NCBI GenBank assembly: GCA_012523465.1
Contig: JAAYIK010000013.1
Location: forward strand, 1 to 64,000
Reading direction: 5' to 3'
DNA: 64,000 nucleotides
Source of the DNA: Lysobacteraceae bacterium
GTDB lineage: Bacteria; Pseudomonadota; Gammaproteobacteria; Nitrococcales; AK92
Under the pieces are notes generated by a model that worked only from the letters and a program-made list of their open reading frames with translations, searched no databases and was not told the DNA's origin. Below, piece by piece: positions 37,450 to 47,347 of the stretch. The position numbers were made by a program, and so were the translations under genes. Each line of letters begins with the position of its first letter. Position 1 is the first letter of the stretch.

Positions 37450-37812
37450 ATGCGTCGTCAACGTGGTGTTAGCTTGATTGGCTGGCTGATCGTCCTGATT
37501 TTTGTCGGCCTGGTCGCCTTGATCGCCATCCGCGTGGTGCCCGTCTATGTCGAAGCCTTCACGGTGCGTTCCATCCTGCAGAGCCTGCAGGACGAGCGCA
37601 GCCTTGCCGGCGCGGACCGCAACGCCGTCTGGCGCACGCTGCAGAAACGATTCGAGATAAATGACGTAAAATCGGTTGGGCGCGACAATATCAGCGTCCA
37701 GGCCGTCAGCGGCGGAACCCAGGTCACCGTCAGCTACGAAACGCGTTTCCCGCTGATCGCCAACATCGACGGAATTGCAAGTTTTACCATCAGAGCGACG
37801 ATCCGACATTGA
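37450..37812 (+). CDS. DUF4845 single-pass membrane protein
   Basis: A 120-residue protein with one N-terminal membrane segment (GVSLIGWLIVLIFVGLVALI) preceded by arginines, then a small periplasmic domain. Proteins of this family (DUF4845) sit between lepB and rnc in many gammaproteobacteria and beta relatives; the start resembles a type IV pilin-like N-terminus (RGVSLIG). Function is not known. Its stop overlaps the rnc start by 4 bp. Confidence 0.85.
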   Translation: MRRQRGVSLIGWLIVLIFVGLVALIAIRVVPVYVEAFTVRSILQSLQDERSLAGADRNAVWRTLQKRFEINDVKSVGRDNISVQAVSGGTQVTVSYETRFPLIANIDGIASFTIRATIRH

Positions 37813-38498
37813 GCCAGGACCTCGACAAGCTGCAAGCCAGCCTAGGCTATCAATTCAGCAATCAAGATCTGCTGATCGAGGCGCTGACCCATCGCAGCGC
37901 CCAAGGTCGCAACAACGAGCGTCTGGAGTTTCTTGGCGATAGCGCGCTCAATTTCGTCATCGCCGACGAGCTGTTCCGTCGCTGCCCGCAGGAAAGCGAG
38001 GGCGTGCTCAGCCGCTTGCGCGCCAACCTGGTCAACCGCGGCAGCCTGGCCGAGTTAGCGCGCGCGCTGCAGCTGGGAGAGTACCTGCGACTTGGCAGCG
38101 GCGAGATCAAGAGCGGCGGTCACCGCCGCGAATCGATACTGGCCGACAGCCTGGAGGCTATCATCGGTGCGGTCTATCTCGACGGCGGCTTTGTGGCCTG
38201 CCGCGAGCTGGTTCTGCGCCTTTACGAGAACCGCCTGCAGCAGCTGCCTTCGGTGGCCGAGCTCAAGGATGCCAAGACCCGCCTGCAGGAATATCTGCAG
38301 GGTCTGCGCAAGCCGCTGCCAGTGTACGAGGTCCTGGAAGTGAGCGGCAAGGCGCACGACCAGCTGTTCCGCGTCGAGTGCACGGTATTGGATGCCGGCC
38401 TGCATACCGAAGGCGAGGGCAGCAGCCGGCGGCAGGCGGAGCAGATCGCGGCTGAGGCCATGCTGGCCCTGCTGATGCAGGGCAAGAGCAACAAATGA
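37809..38498 (+). CDS. rnc: Ribonuclease III
   Basis: A 229-residue double-strand-specific RNase that processes rRNA precursors and mRNAs. The RNase III signature NERLEFLGDSALNF (36-49) includes the metal-binding Glu and Asp; ADSLEAIIGAVYLDGG holds the second acidic set. The C-terminal part (about 155-225) is a double-stranded RNA-binding domain. The TTG start at 37809 overlaps the preceding stop as TTGA, showing translational coupling. Its own stop overlaps era. Confidence 0.95.
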   Translation: MSQDLDKLQASLGYQFSNQDLLIEALTHRSAQGRNNERLEFLGDSALNFVIADELFRRCPQESEGVLSRLRANLVNRGSLAELARALQLGEYLRLGSGEIKSGGHRRESILADSLEAIIGAVYLDGGFVACRELVLRLYENRLQQLPSVAELKDAKTRLQEYLQGLRKPLPVYEVLEVSGKAHDQLFRVECTVLDAGLHTEGEGSSRRQAEQIAAEAMLALLMQGKSNK

Positions 38499-39400
38499 CC
38501 ATGAGCAACGAAACGGAATTCCGGGCAGGCTTCGTCGCCCTTGCCGGTCGCCCCAACGTCGGCAAGTCGACTCTGCTGAATCACATGGTCGGCGAAAAGG
38601 TCGCTATCGTCTCGTCCAAGCCGCAGACCACCCGCCACCGCATCCTCGGCGTGCGGCATCTGCCCGATGCCCAGATCATCTTCGTGGACACGCCGGGCAT
38701 GCATGCGCGGACGCCGCGGGAGATGAATCGTTACCTCAACCGCACCGCCAGTAGCGCGCTGGCGGACGTGGACGTGATCGTGTTCATGGCCGAAGGCCTG
38801 CGCTGGACCGATGACGACGAGCTGGCGCTGGAGCGGGCCAAGCAGGCCGGACCGCCGCTGCTGCTGGTGGTCAACAAGGTCGACCGCATTGGCGACAAGC
38901 GGCTGCTGCTGCCGCACCTGGCAGAGCTCGCCAAGAAGGCGGACTTCGTCGAGCTGATTCCGCTTTCGGTCCATCGCCAGCTTAACATCGACGCGCTGGA
39001 GCAGGCGCTGCTCAAGCTGCTGCCCCCATCGCCGCCGCTGTTCCCGCGCGATCAGGTGACCGACCGCAGTGACCGCTTCCGCGCCGCGGAGCTGGTACGC
39101 GAGCAGCTGATGCGGACCCTAGGGCAGGAGGTGCCGTACGCGACCACGGTTGAAATCGAGGCCTTCGAAGCCAAGGAGAAGCTGGTCAGGGTCTCCGCCG
39201 TGATCTGGGTCGAGCGACAGGGCCAGAAGGCCATTGTCATTGGTCGCGACGGCCGCCAGCTCAAGCGCATTGGGCAGGCGGCACGACTGGAAATGGAGCG
39301 CCTGTTCGGACGCAAGGTCTATCTGCAGCTATGGGTCAAGGTCAGGGAGGACTGGTCTGACGATACCCGGGCGTTGCGCACCCTGGGCTATGACGAGTAA
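38495..39400 (+). CDS. era: GTPase Era
   Basis: A 301-residue GTPase needed for 30S ribosomal subunit assembly. G1 is GRPNVGKST (18-26), G3 DTPGMH and G4 NKVDR; the C-terminal KH domain contains VIGRDGRQLKRIGQAARLEME, given here in two overlapping parts of the RNA-binding loop. The ATG overlaps the rnc stop (ATGA), the classical rnc-era coupling. recO follows 24 bp later. Confidence 0.96.
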   Translation: MTMSNETEFRAGFVALAGRPNVGKSTLLNHMVGEKVAIVSSKPQTTRHRILGVRHLPDAQIIFVDTPGMHARTPREMNRYLNRTASSALADVDVIVFMAEGLRWTDDDELALERAKQAGPPLLLVVNKVDRIGDKRLLLPHLAELAKKADFVELIPLSVHRQLNIDALEQALLKLLPPSPPLFPRDQVTDRSDRFRAAELVREQLMRTLGQEVPYATTVEIEAFEAKEKLVRVSAVIWVERQGQKAIVIGRDGRQLKRIGQAARLEMERLFGRKVYLQLWVKVREDWSDDTRALRTLGYDE

Positions 39401-39424
39401 CGAGGAGGACCGCCGGCCACCGGC

Positions 39425-40138
39425 ATGGAACAGTGGCGCCATCAGCTAGAGCCCGGCTATCTGCTGCATCAGCGTCCCTACCGCGACGCTGATGCGATCC
39501 TGGATGTCTTCAGCCGCGAGCACGGCCGGCTCGGGCTTGTCGCCAGGGGTGTGCGCAGCGGCCGTTCGCGCCGCGCCGGCGTGCTGCAGCCGTTCACCGA
39601 GCTGCTGCTTTCCTGGACCATGCGCGGCGAGCTGGGCTCTCTGCAGGAGGTGGAGACTGCCGAGGCGCCGCTGCAGCTTTCCGGCACCGCTATGATCAGC
39701 GGTTTCTATGTGAACGAGCTGCTGGCGCGCCTGCTGCGGCGGGAGGATCCCCACCCTGGCCTTTACGACGACTACCGCCAGACGTTGCTGCTGCTGGCGC
39801 AAGGAGCCGACGAGACCTACGTGCTGCGGGTGTTCGAGAAGCGCCTGCTGGAGCATCTCGGCTACGGCCTGTTGCTGGAGCATGATGTCGACGGCCATGC
39901 CATCGATCCGCAAGCGCGCTATGCCTACCTGCCGGAATCCGGGCCGCAGCTGGCTCCGGCGGCACAGGCTGGTACGCTGCCCGGCGCCGCTTTGCTGGCC
40001 TTGGCCCAGGAAACGCCTCAGCTCGTCGAGCACGGCCGTGAGCTGCGCGACCTGCTGCGCCGTGCGCTCGCCCCCCACCTGGGGGACCGCCCGTTGAAGA
40101 GCAGGGAACTGTACCGACAATTCATCCGACGATCTTGA
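39425..40138 (+). CDS. recO: DNA repair protein RecO
   Basis: A 237-residue protein that helps load RecA on SSB-coated DNA. The N-terminal OB-fold starts with YLLHQRPYRDADAILDVFS and has the GLVARGVR strand; the helical C-terminal domain contains RVFEKRLLEHLGYG. There are no zinc-binding cysteines, as in other gammaproteobacterial RecO. It lies in the conserved rnc-era-recO-pdxJ-acpS run, 9 bp before pdxJ. Confidence 0.94.
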   Translation: MEQWRHQLEPGYLLHQRPYRDADAILDVFSREHGRLGLVARGVRSGRSRRAGVLQPFTELLLSWTMRGELGSLQEVETAEAPLQLSGTAMISGFYVNELLARLLRREDPHPGLYDDYRQTLLLLAQGADETYVLRVFEKRLLEHLGYGLLLEHDVDGHAIDPQARYAYLPESGPQLAPAAQAGTLPGAALLALAQETPQLVEHGRELRDLLRRALAPHLGDRPLKSRELYRQFIRRS

Positions 40139-40147
40139 GGGGGGTAC

Positions 40148-40891
40148 ATGCAAGCTTCTTACAATCCGATCGCTCTCGGACTCAACATCGACCACGTGGC
40201 GACCCTGCGCCAGGCGCGCGGCACCCGCTACCCCGATCCCATCGCCGCCGCGCTGCAGGCGGAGATGGCCGGGGCCGATCTCATCACTCTGCACCTGCGG
40301 GAGGATCGCCGCCATATCCAGGACCGGGACGTGGAGGTGCTGCGCGGCTTGCTGCAGACGCGCATGAACCTGGAAATGGCAATCACCGACGAGATGCTGG
40401 CGATCGCCAAGCGCGTTCGACCGCAAGACTGCTGCCTGGTGCCGGAGCGGCGTGAGGAATTGACCACCGAGGGCGGGCTAGACGTCGCCGGCCAGCTCGA
40501 CCGTGTGCGCGAGGCGGTGGCCGAGCTGACCGCAGCGGGCATTCGGGTGTCGCTGTTCGTTGATCCGGAACTGCCGCAGCTCGACGCAGCCAAGGCCGCC
40601 GGCGCCACCGTGGTCGAGCTGCACACCGGCTGCTACGCCGAGGCCGAAGAGCGGGCGGCGGGGGAAGCCGAGCTGGAGCGGTTGCGCATCGCCGCCCGTC
40701 ATGCCCATGAGATAGGGTTGACCGTGCACGCCGGCCACGGCCTGCACTACCACAACGTGCAGCCGGTCGCCGCCATTCCCGAGATCGTCGAGCTCAACAT
40801 CGGGCATGCCATCATCAGCCGCGCCGTGTTTACCGGTCTCAGCGAGGCGGTGCGGGAGATGAAGCGCTTGATGGTCGAGGCGCGTCGGTGA
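40148..40891 (+). CDS. pdxJ: Pyridoxine 5'-phosphate synthase PdxJ
   Basis: A 247-residue TIM-barrel enzyme condensing 1-deoxyxylulose 5-phosphate with 3-amino-2-oxopropyl phosphate to pyridoxine 5'-phosphate. The signatures [32 protein letters not shown] and [10 protein letters not shown] are all present, with the conserved glutamate and histidines. GAGGGG precedes the ATG. The stop overlaps the acpS GTG by 4 bp, the pdxJ-acpS pair known from E. coli. Confidence 0.96.
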   Translation: MQASYNPIALGLNIDHVATLRQARGTRYPDPIAAALQAEMAGADLITLHLREDRRHIQDRDVEVLRGLLQTRMNLEMAITDEMLAIAKRVRPQDCCLVPERREELTTEGGLDVAGQLDRVREAVAELTAAGIRVSLFVDPELPQLDAAKAAGATVVELHTGCYAEAEERAAGEAELERLRIAARHAHEIGLTVHAGHGLHYHNVQPVAAIPEIVELNIGHAIISRAVFTGLSEAVREMKRLMVEARR

Positions 40892-41274
40892 GCATCGCAG
40901 GCATCGGCACCGACCTGGTGGAAATCGCGCGCCTGGCTGCTGCCCTGGAGCGGTACGGCGAGCGTTTCGGGGACCGGATCCTGGGACCCGAGGAACGCGC
41001 CGAGTGGCGTCGCTGCGGCCGCTCGCCGCGCTTTCTGGCCAAGCGCTTCGCCGCCAAGGAGGCGGCGGCAAAGGCCCTGGGAACAGGGTTCCGCAACGGC
41101 GTCCGCTTCGCCGACATTGAAGTGGTGCACGATGCCCTCGGCAAGCCCGGCCTGCGATTCTCCGCTGCCGCGGCCCGGCGGGCCAGCGAGCTGAGAGTGG
41201 TGCGCAGTGAGCTGAGCATCAGTGACGAGCGCGCCTATGCGCTAGCGTTCGTCGTGCTGATCAGGGAGGGTTGA
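40888..41274 (+). CDS. acpS: Holo-acyl-carrier-protein synthase AcpS
   Basis: A 128-residue enzyme that transfers phosphopantetheine from CoA to acyl carrier protein. [11 protein letters not shown] holds the Mg-binding aspartate and [16 protein letters not shown] the second acidic ligand and CoA-binding lysine. GTG start at 40888, overlapping pdxJ. The last 33 bp overlap, tail to tail, with the convergent gacS gene. Confidence 0.95.
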   Translation: MSIAGIGTDLVEIARLAAALERYGERFGDRILGPEERAEWRRCGRSPRFLAKRFAAKEAAAKALGTGFRNGVRFADIEVVHDALGKPGLRFSAAAARRASELRVVRSELSISDERAYALAFVVLIREG

Positions 41275-43965
41275 CCGCCTTTCCGGGAGCGGCGAGTCGG
41301 CCGCGTGGGCGGCTGGCCCGTCGCTGAGCCGGTCGATCTCAGCCAGCACGGCCGCAACCAGCGGCTCAAGGGCGGCCGGGTCATCGGTTCCAACAGCTTG
41401 CTCCAGGTTGGCGCAGGCGGCTTTCAAGGTATCCAGCCGACACACCGCGGCGGCGCCGTGCAGCTTGTGCACGCGGTTGCGCAGCGCGGCATGATCCATG
41501 GCCGCCGCGGCCGCAACGATGGCTGCTCGATGCTCGGGCAGCTCGCTTAGCAGCAACTCCAGCAATTCCGCGCCGAGGGTGGCGGTGGCGGGCTGGCCGG
41601 CGGTCGGCCTGGTTGCTGGCCCGGGTTGTCCGGCGAGGCCGGGCAGGCTTTGCAGGGCGCGGATTACCTGCGCCTCGGAGATCGGCTTGATCAGGCAGTC
41701 GTCCATGCCGGCGGCTAGCAGTCTTTCCTTCTCGCCCGGCATGGCGTTGGCGGTCAGTGCGACGATGCGTGGCCGGCGTTCCCCCGCCCACCCCTGGATG
41801 ATCTTGCGAGCGGCGGTTTCGCCGCTCATGGTTGGCATCTGAATGTCCATGAAGATTAGGTCCGGCTCGGCTTCGACGGCGAGCCGCACGGCCTGCGGAC
41901 CGTCCTCCGCTTCCAGCACCTGCACGCCCTGCTGGCGGAGGATCGTGGTGATGAGCTTGCGGTTGATCTGATTGTCGTCCACTACCAGCACGGTCGGTGC
42001 CTGGGGCGCTGCCGGCCGCGCTGGCACCGGTCGCGACTCGGCGGGCGCGACCGGCACGTTCCCCAGTACCAGCCGGCAGAGCTCGCGGTAGAGGGTCTGC
42101 CGGCGCACTGCCTTGGGCACGGTGGCACGGGCGCCCAGCTGGTGCAGGGCACGCAGCTCGTTGCGATCGACTGTGCTGGCCATGACCAGGATGGGCACGC
42201 TGCCGCCGAGACGGGGAGCGAGGGCGTGGAAGGTGCGGGCGTTGAGATCAGCCCTGGACAGGCAAATGATGGCGGCGTCCAGGGGTTCGCTCGTGATGTG
42301 ATTTACCAGCTCGGTCTGATCCGAGGGTTCCACCAGCTCGACTTGCCAGCTGCTCAGCGTGTGGCGTATCGCCAGCCGTGACAGCGGCTCCTCTTCGTAG
42401 AGCAGTATGCGGCGTCCGTTGAGCGCGGATTCACGCCCTTCCGACAGCTTGTTCTGGCCCCCACGCTGCCTGCCGCAGCGCAGGGTGAACCAGAAGGTGG
42501 CGCCTTGACCGAGCTCGCTCTCGACCCCGATGGTACCGCCCATCTGCTCGACCAGCTTGCGCGAGATCACCAACCCCAGCCCGGCGCCGCCATAGCGACG
42601 GGTGGCCGAGGTGTCGGCTTGGCCGAAAGCGCGGAACAGCTTCTCCTGGTCGCTCTTGCTCAGCCCTATACCGGTGTCGGTGACCGTGATGCGCAGCAGC
42701 ACGTCCTGCTCGCTGTCGGATTCCAGCATGACCCGGATCACCACCCGGCCGGAGGGCGTGAACTTGATGGCGTTGTGCACCAGGTTGGTGATGATCTGGC
42801 GGACGCGGACCGGGTCGCCGTACAGCTGGCAAGGCACGTCCGAGTACACCAGCAGGATCAGCTCCAGGCCCTTGCTGTAGGCGGCGGGCGCCAGCAGCGA
42901 GAGCACTTCCTCCACGCAGTCGCGCAGGTCGAAAGCGACGTTGTCGATGGCGAGCTTGCCGGCTTCGATGCGGGTGAAATCGAGAATGTCGTTGACGATG
43001 GCGAGCAGGCTGGCGCTGGACTCCTTGATGGTGTTGACGTAGTCGCGCTGCTCGTCATCGAGCTGGGTGTGGGAGAGCAGGTCGGCGAAGCCGAGGATGC
43101 CGTTGATGGGGGTGCGGATTTCATGGCTCATGTTGGCCAGGAACTCCGATTTCACCTTGCTGGCCTCCAGGGCCCGCTTGCGGGCCAGGTCCAGCTCCAC
43201 GTTCTGGATCTCGACAGCCTCGAGGGTCTGGCGCAGCTCGGAGGTGATTTGCTCTACTTTTTGCTGCAACTCGCGCTGGCCGTGCTGGATGGCGCCGCCC
43301 ATTTCCGCCAGCGCCAGCGCCAGGCGATGCAGGTCGCCGGGAACCGGTGCGCTCAGCCGGGCGTCCAACCGCCCGGCAGCGTATTCGGCGATCAGTCGCT
43401 GCAGCCGCCGCAAGGCTCGCTGGGCGCCGGCGGCCAGCAGCGCGGCCGCAGCGATCCCGCCCAGGGCGATCAGGGCGGTGACGAGCAGCGCCAGGCGCAC
43501 CTCCTGCAGCCAAGGCTGGAGCAGGGGTGCGGGGGCTAGGGTGACCGTGGTCCAGCCGAGCGGCTCCGCGCCTGGCTGAGCGGGGATGGGAAGGCGCAGC
43601 GCGAGCGGTAGCTCGGGCCCGGCGAACAGCCGGAACAGCTGCAGCGCGGCGTCAGTCGCGGCGTCACTGACCGGATCGCGCTGCAGGCGGACAATGGTGC
43701 CTTCGGCAGGGGTGCTGAAGCTGACGGCAGCGACGTCCGGCTCCTGCAGCAGGCCGGCAGCCTGTTCCCTGAGTGCGGCCAGATCGCCCCGGCGAAGTGG
43801 CTCCCGGGCGGTTTCCTGCAGCGATGCGGCCAGGGCGGCGGCACGCTGGCGCATTCCCGCCAGGATCTGGTCGGTCCATTGCGGAATCAGCAGGGCAAGC
43901 TGCAGCGCCAGCAGCAGCAAGGCTGGCAGCAGGGCGGCGAGGAACAGGCGGCTACGGATGCTCAT
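41242..43965 (-). CDS. gacS: Hybrid sensor histidine kinase, GacS/BarA
   Basis: A 907-residue tripartite sensor. Membrane segments lie at about 8-28 and 157-180, flanking a short periplasmic domain; a HAMP linker follows (about 182-235). The HisKA domain has the autophosphorylated H281 in [10 protein letters not shown]397 and the GAGLGLV box form the ATPase. A first receiver-like domain (about 518-635) lacks the phospho-acceptor aspartate, so it is degenerate. The second receiver has D707 ([12 protein letters not shown]), and a C-terminal HPt domain carries H833 (VHKLHGAA). It signals to GacA, encoded at 53817, controlling carbon flow and secondary traits through small RNAs. Neighbours cysM and rlmD match the usual gacS locus. 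Confidence 0.93.
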   Translation of the reverse strand: MSIRSRLFLAALLPALLLLALQLALLIPQWTDQILAGMRQRAAALAASLQETAREPLRRGDLAALREQAAGLLQEPDVAAVSFSTPAEGTIVRLQRDPVSDAATDAALQLFRLFAGPELPLALRLPIPAQPGAEPLGWTTVTLAPAPLLQPWLQEVRLALLVTALIALGGIAAAALLAAGAQRALRRLQRLIAEYAAGRLDARLSAPVPGDLHRLALALAEMGGAIQHGQRELQQKVEQITSELRQTLEAVEIQNVELDLARKRALEASKVKSEFLANMSHEIRTPINGILGFADLLSHTQLDDEQRDYVNTIKESSASLLAIVNDILDFTRIEAGKLAIDNVAFDLRDCVEEVLSLLAPAAYSKGLELILLVYSDVPCQLYGDPVRVRQIITNLVHNAIKFTPSGRVVIRVMLESDSEQDVLLRITVTDTGIGLSKSDQEKLFRAFGQADTSATRRYGGAGLGLVISRKLVEQMGGTIGVESELGQGATFWFTLRCGRQRGGQNKLSEGRESALNGRRILLYEEEPLSRLAIRHTLSSWQVELVEPSDQTELVNHITSEPLDAAIICLSRADLNARTFHALAPRLGGSVPILVMASTVDRNELRALHQLGARATVPKAVRRQTLYRELCRLVLGNVPVAPAESRPVPARPAAPQAPTVLVVDDNQINRKLITTILRQQGVQVLEAEDGPQAVRLAVEAEPDLIFMDIQMPTMSGETAARKIIQGWAGERRPRIVALTANAMPGEKERLLAAGMDDCLIKPISEAQVIRALQSLPGLAGQPGPATRPTAGQPATATLGAELLELLLSELPEHRAAIVAAAAAMDHAALRNRVHKLHGAAAVCRLDTLKAACANLEQAVGTDDPAALEPLVAAVLAEIDRLSDGPAAHAADSPLPERRSTLPDQHDER

Positions 43966-44160
43966 GCAGTTCTGGTGTCTGCTGCCAGCGCGGCAATCTC
44001 AGCAAGGGGAGCGGTCGGCTAGGCCGCCGCACCAAGCGATGCGGGCGAGACTCATGTTCCGATTGTAGCGAATGGTGGCGGCGCTGCTAAGGCCACCGGG
44101 CGAGCGCGCGGCATGCCGCGGAGCTTTCTTTCATACCGTGGTTTTCATTAAACTTAGGTG

Positions 44161-45051
44161 ATGGACTATCCAACGATCGAAGACTTTGTCGGCAACACCC
44201 CGCTGGTGCGCCTGCAGCGCCTCGGGGGCAATACCTCCAACACCATCCTGCTGAAGCTGGAGGGCAACAACCCGGCCGGCTCGGTCAAGGACAGGCCGGC
44301 GCTCAGCATGATCCGCCGTGCGGAAGAGCGCGGCGAGATCAAGCCCGGCGACACCCTGATCGAGGCAACCAGCGGCAATACCGGCATCGCCCTGGCGATG
44401 GCGGCCGCCATTCGCGGCTACCGCATGATCCTGATCATGCCAGAAAACATGACCGTGGAGCGCCGCGCGGCGATGCGCGCCTATGGCGCCGAGATCATCC
44501 TGGTGCCTCAAAGCGGCGGGATGGAAGCGGCCCGCGACCTGGCCCTGCAGATGCAAGCGGAAGGCAAAGGCAAGGTGCTGGACCAGTTCGCCAACCCCGA
44601 CAACCCGCTGGCGCATTATGAGACCACCGGGGAGGAGATTTGGCGCGACACCCGCGGGCAGGTGACCCACGTGGTCAGCTCCATGGGCACGACCGGCACC
44701 ATCATGGGCGTCTCCCGGGTCCTGAAGGAAAAGAACCCGAACATCCAGATCGTCGGCGTGCAGCCGGATGCTGACTCCAGCATTCCCGGGATCCGCCGCT
44801 GGCCGCCGGCCTATCTGCCCAAAATCTACGATCCCTCCCGGGTCGATCGCATCATCGACGTCTCCCAAGAGGAGGCCGAGCGCACGACACGGGAACTGGC
44901 CGCTCGCGAAGGCATACTGGCCGGGCCTTCCTCGGGTGGCGCGCTGGCGGCGGCGCTACGCCTTTCCGCCGAAGTCGAGAATGCCACCATCGTCTCCATC
45001 GTCTGTGATCGTGGCGACCGCTACCTGTCCAGCGGCCTGTTCTCTGCCTGA
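44161..45051 (+). CDS. cysM: Cysteine synthase B (CysM)
   Basis: A 296-residue PLP enzyme making cysteine from O-acetylserine and sulfide or thiosulfate. The PLP lysine is K43 in NPAGSVKDRPALSM; EATSGNTGIALAMAAAI binds the substrate carboxylate and GPSSGGALAA the PLP pyridine. It follows the CysM pattern (short N-terminus, EDFVGNTPLVRL). ATG at 44161 preferred; a GTG directly before it is an alternative. Divergent from gacS, as in many pseudomonads. Confidence 0.94.
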   Translation: MDYPTIEDFVGNTPLVRLQRLGGNTSNTILLKLEGNNPAGSVKDRPALSMIRRAEERGEIKPGDTLIEATSGNTGIALAMAAAIRGYRMILIMPENMTVERRAAMRAYGAEIILVPQSGGMEAARDLALQMQAEGKGKVLDQFANPDNPLAHYETTGEEIWRDTRGQVTHVVSSMGTTGTIMGVSRVLKEKNPNIQIVGVQPDADSSIPGIRRWPPAYLPKIYDPSRVDRIIDVSQEEAERTTRELAAREGILAGPSSGGALAAALRLSAEVENATIVSIVCDRGDRYLSSGLFSA

Positions 45052-45864
45052 TTGACATACCAAGAAACCTTTGCCGTGCTGCCGAACAACGTTTTCGTGT
45101 TCGATATCGAGACTGTGCCCGATGTTGACGGCGGCCGGCGCCTCTATGGCCTGGACGGGCTGAACGATGCCGAGGTCGGCCGGGCCCTGCTGGCCATGCG
45201 CCGGCAGCAGGCCGGCACCGAATTCCAGCAGCTGCATCTGCAGCGCATTGTCACCATTTCCATCGCCGCCCGCATGGGCGATCGCTTCCGCGTATGGTCG
45301 CTGACCGAGCCGGAGTGCAGCGAAGCGGAAATCATCACCCGCTTCTACGACGGAATCGAGCGCTATACGCCGCAGCTGGTGTCCTGGAACGGCTACGGCT
45401 TTGACCTGCCGGTGCTGCACTACCGTGCCCTGATTCACGGGATCAGTGCACCCCGCTACTGGGAGAGCGGCAACAATGACCAGAGCTTTCGCTGGAACAA
45501 CTATCTCAGCCGCTTTCACGAGCGCCATCTCGACCTGATGGACGTGCTTGCCGCCTACCAGGCCCGGGCCGCAGTGCCACTGGACGAGCTGGCCACGCTC
45601 TGCGGTCTGCCCGGGAAGATGGGCATGAGCGGGGACAAGGTCTGGGACTGCGTGCTGGCCGGCGACTACAGGCGAGTCAGCAACTACTGCGAAAACGACG
45701 TGCTCAATACCTATCTGATGTATCTACGCTTCGAGCTCATGCGAGGCCGCATCGATCGGCCGCAGTATCAAATCGAGCAGCGGCGGGTTCGCGAGTGCCT
45801 GGAGGCGGCCGACCAGCCGCATCTGCAGGAGTTTCTCGCGGCCTGGCCCGAAGAGGGGGTGTAG
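45052..45864 (+). CDS. 3'-5' exonuclease, predicted PolB-type
   Basis: A protein of about 270 residues (262 from the GTG at 45076) of the DEDD exonuclease superfamily. The ExoI motif is FVFDIETVPD, ExoII is in VSWNGYGFDLPVLHYRAL and ExoIII in YCENDVLNTYLMY. It resembles the family annotated as predicted 3'-5' exonuclease related to the proofreading domain of family B polymerases. The start is uncertain: a TTG at 45052 directly after the cysM stop, or a GTG at 45076. The gene is found between cysM and rlmD in related genomes. Substrate unknown. Confidence 0.85.
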   Translation: MTYQETFAVLPNNVFVFDIETVPDVDGGRRLYGLDGLNDAEVGRALLAMRRQQAGTEFQQLHLQRIVTISIAARMGDRFRVWSLTEPECSEAEIITRFYDGIERYTPQLVSWNGYGFDLPVLHYRALIHGISAPRYWESGNNDQSFRWNNYLSRFHERHLDLMDVLAAYQARAAVPLDELATLCGLPGKMGMSGDKVWDCVLAGDYRRVSNYCENDVLNTYLMYLRFELMRGRIDRPQYQIEQRRVRECLEAADQPHLQEFLAAWPEEGV

Positions 45865-45867
45865 ACG

Positions 45868-47196
45868 GTGACGTCGAGAAAGCGGCAGCCTGGGTCGCAG
45901 CGGCTGGCCGAAGCCGACATCGCCGCGCTCAGCCCCGAAGGGCGGGGCGTGGCCCACGTCGACGGCCAGACCGTCTTCGTATGGGGCGCTCTGCCCGGCG
46001 AACGGGTCCTGTTCCGCCCGCTGCGCCGCCGCCGTGGCATCGTCGAGGCCGAAGTGGTGGAGGTGCTGCAGCCATCGCCGGATCGGATCGAGCCGGCCTG
46101 CCGTCATTTCGGTGTCTGCGGCGGCTGCAGTCTCCAGCACGTCTCGCCACAGCGGCAGCGCCGGCTGAAAAGCGACATGCTGCGAACCCAGTTCGAGCGC
46201 ATTGGTAAGGTCGAGCCGGAGGAGTGGCTGCCGCCGCTGCACGGCGAGGCCTGGGGCTATCGTCGCAAGGCCCGCCTGGGCGTCAAGCTGGTGGCGAAGA
46301 AGGGCGGCGTGCTGGTCGGCTTTCGCGAGCGCAGCAGCAGCCTGATCGCGCCGCTCGAGCGCTGCGAGGTGTTGGATCCCCGCGTCGGCCACATCCTGCC
46401 ACAGCTGGCCGAGCTGGTGGAGGGACTGTCGGTGCCGCGGCAGCTGCCACAGATCGAGGTCGCTATCGGCGACAATGCTGTGGGCCTGGTTTTCCGCCAT
46501 TTGGCTCCGCTAACCCATGGCGACCACGAGAAGCTGGCGACGTTCGGTCGCCAGCACGGCTTCCAGATCTATCTGCAGCCAGGCGACGAGAGCACGGTGC
46601 ACCTGTTGTGGCCGGAGCAAGGCGAGCTTACCTATCGGCTGCCGGATTTCGACGTCGAGCTGGCGTTTCGCCCCACCGACTTCACCCAGGTTAACGCCGA
46701 GATCAACCGCCTCATGGTGAGCCGGGCAGTCGAGCTGCTCGACCCGCAACCGCAGGAGGCCGTGCTCGATCTGTTCTGTGGGCTGGGCAATTTCACCTTG
46801 CCGCTGGCGCGCCGAGCAGCGCGGGCGGTGGGCGTGGAGGGCGAGCCGGGACTGGTGGAGCGCGCCCACGCCAACGCCCGCCGCAACGGCCTAGACAATT
46901 GCGAATTCCATGTCGCCGACCTCAGCCGGGACATCAGCGGCCTACCCTGGATGCAGCGGCGCTACGACAAACTGCTGCTGGATCCGGCCCGTTCCGGCGC
47001 GGCCGAGGCGGTGCCGCACATCGCCCGCCTTGGCGCCGGGCGCATCGTCTATGTCTCCTGCAATCCGGCTACCCTGGCGCGCGATGCCGGCATGCTGGTT
47101 CATGACCATGGCTACCGTCTGCGCGCGGCCGGCATCATCGACATGTTTCCCAACACCGCCCACGTCGAGAGCATCGCGGTCTTCGAGCAGGGCTGA
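45868..47196 (+). CDS. rlmD: 23S rRNA m5U1939 methyltransferase RlmD
   Basis: A 442-residue iron-sulfur RNA methyltransferase (RumA). An N-terminal TRAM domain (about 13-70) is followed by the [4Fe-4S] ligands C78, C84, C87 and C166. The SAM-binding fold has VLDLFCGLGNFTLPLA and the catalytic cysteine is in IVYVSCNPATLARD. The start is a GTG at 45868, 3 bp after the exonuclease gene. It methylates U1939 of 23S rRNA. In many relatives relA and mazG follow; here the neighbours differ. Confidence 0.94.
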   Translation: MTSRKRQPGSQRLAEADIAALSPEGRGVAHVDGQTVFVWGALPGERVLFRPLRRRRGIVEAEVVEVLQPSPDRIEPACRHFGVCGGCSLQHVSPQRQRRLKSDMLRTQFERIGKVEPEEWLPPLHGEAWGYRRKARLGVKLVAKKGGVLVGFRERSSSLIAPLERCEVLDPRVGHILPQLAELVEGLSVPRQLPQIEVAIGDNAVGLVFRHLAPLTHGDHEKLATFGRQHGFQIYLQPGDESTVHLLWPEQGELTYRLPDFDVELAFRPTDFTQVNAEINRLMVSRAVELLDPQPQEAVLDLFCGLGNFTLPLARRAARAVGVEGEPGLVERAHANARRNGLDNCEFHVADLSRDISGLPWMQRRYDKLLLDPARSGAAEAVPHIARLGAGRIVYVSCNPATLARDAGMLVHDHGYRLRAAGIIDMFPNTAHVESIAVFEQG

Positions 47197-47291
47197 GCAG
47201 GCAGGTTTGACTCTGGGCAAGCTCTGTAGCCGAACCCGGGTACGGCCCTAGCTTGTCATTCGCGCGGCCGACCTCTGTTATCGTCACGTGG

Positions 47292-47318
47292 CGAGACGAC
47301 GGATCGTCTCGGCTTTCT
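47292..47318 (+). terminator. Hairpin after rlmD, weak terminator or leader structure
   Basis: CGAGACGA (47292-47299) pairs with TCGTCTCG (47304-47311) over a 4-nt loop, followed by GCTTTCT. It lies about 100 bp after rlmD and just before the ribosome binding site of the lipoprotein gene. Confidence 0.4.
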
Positions 47319-47347
47319 AACAGCAATAACGAGAAGGACTTCCCCTC

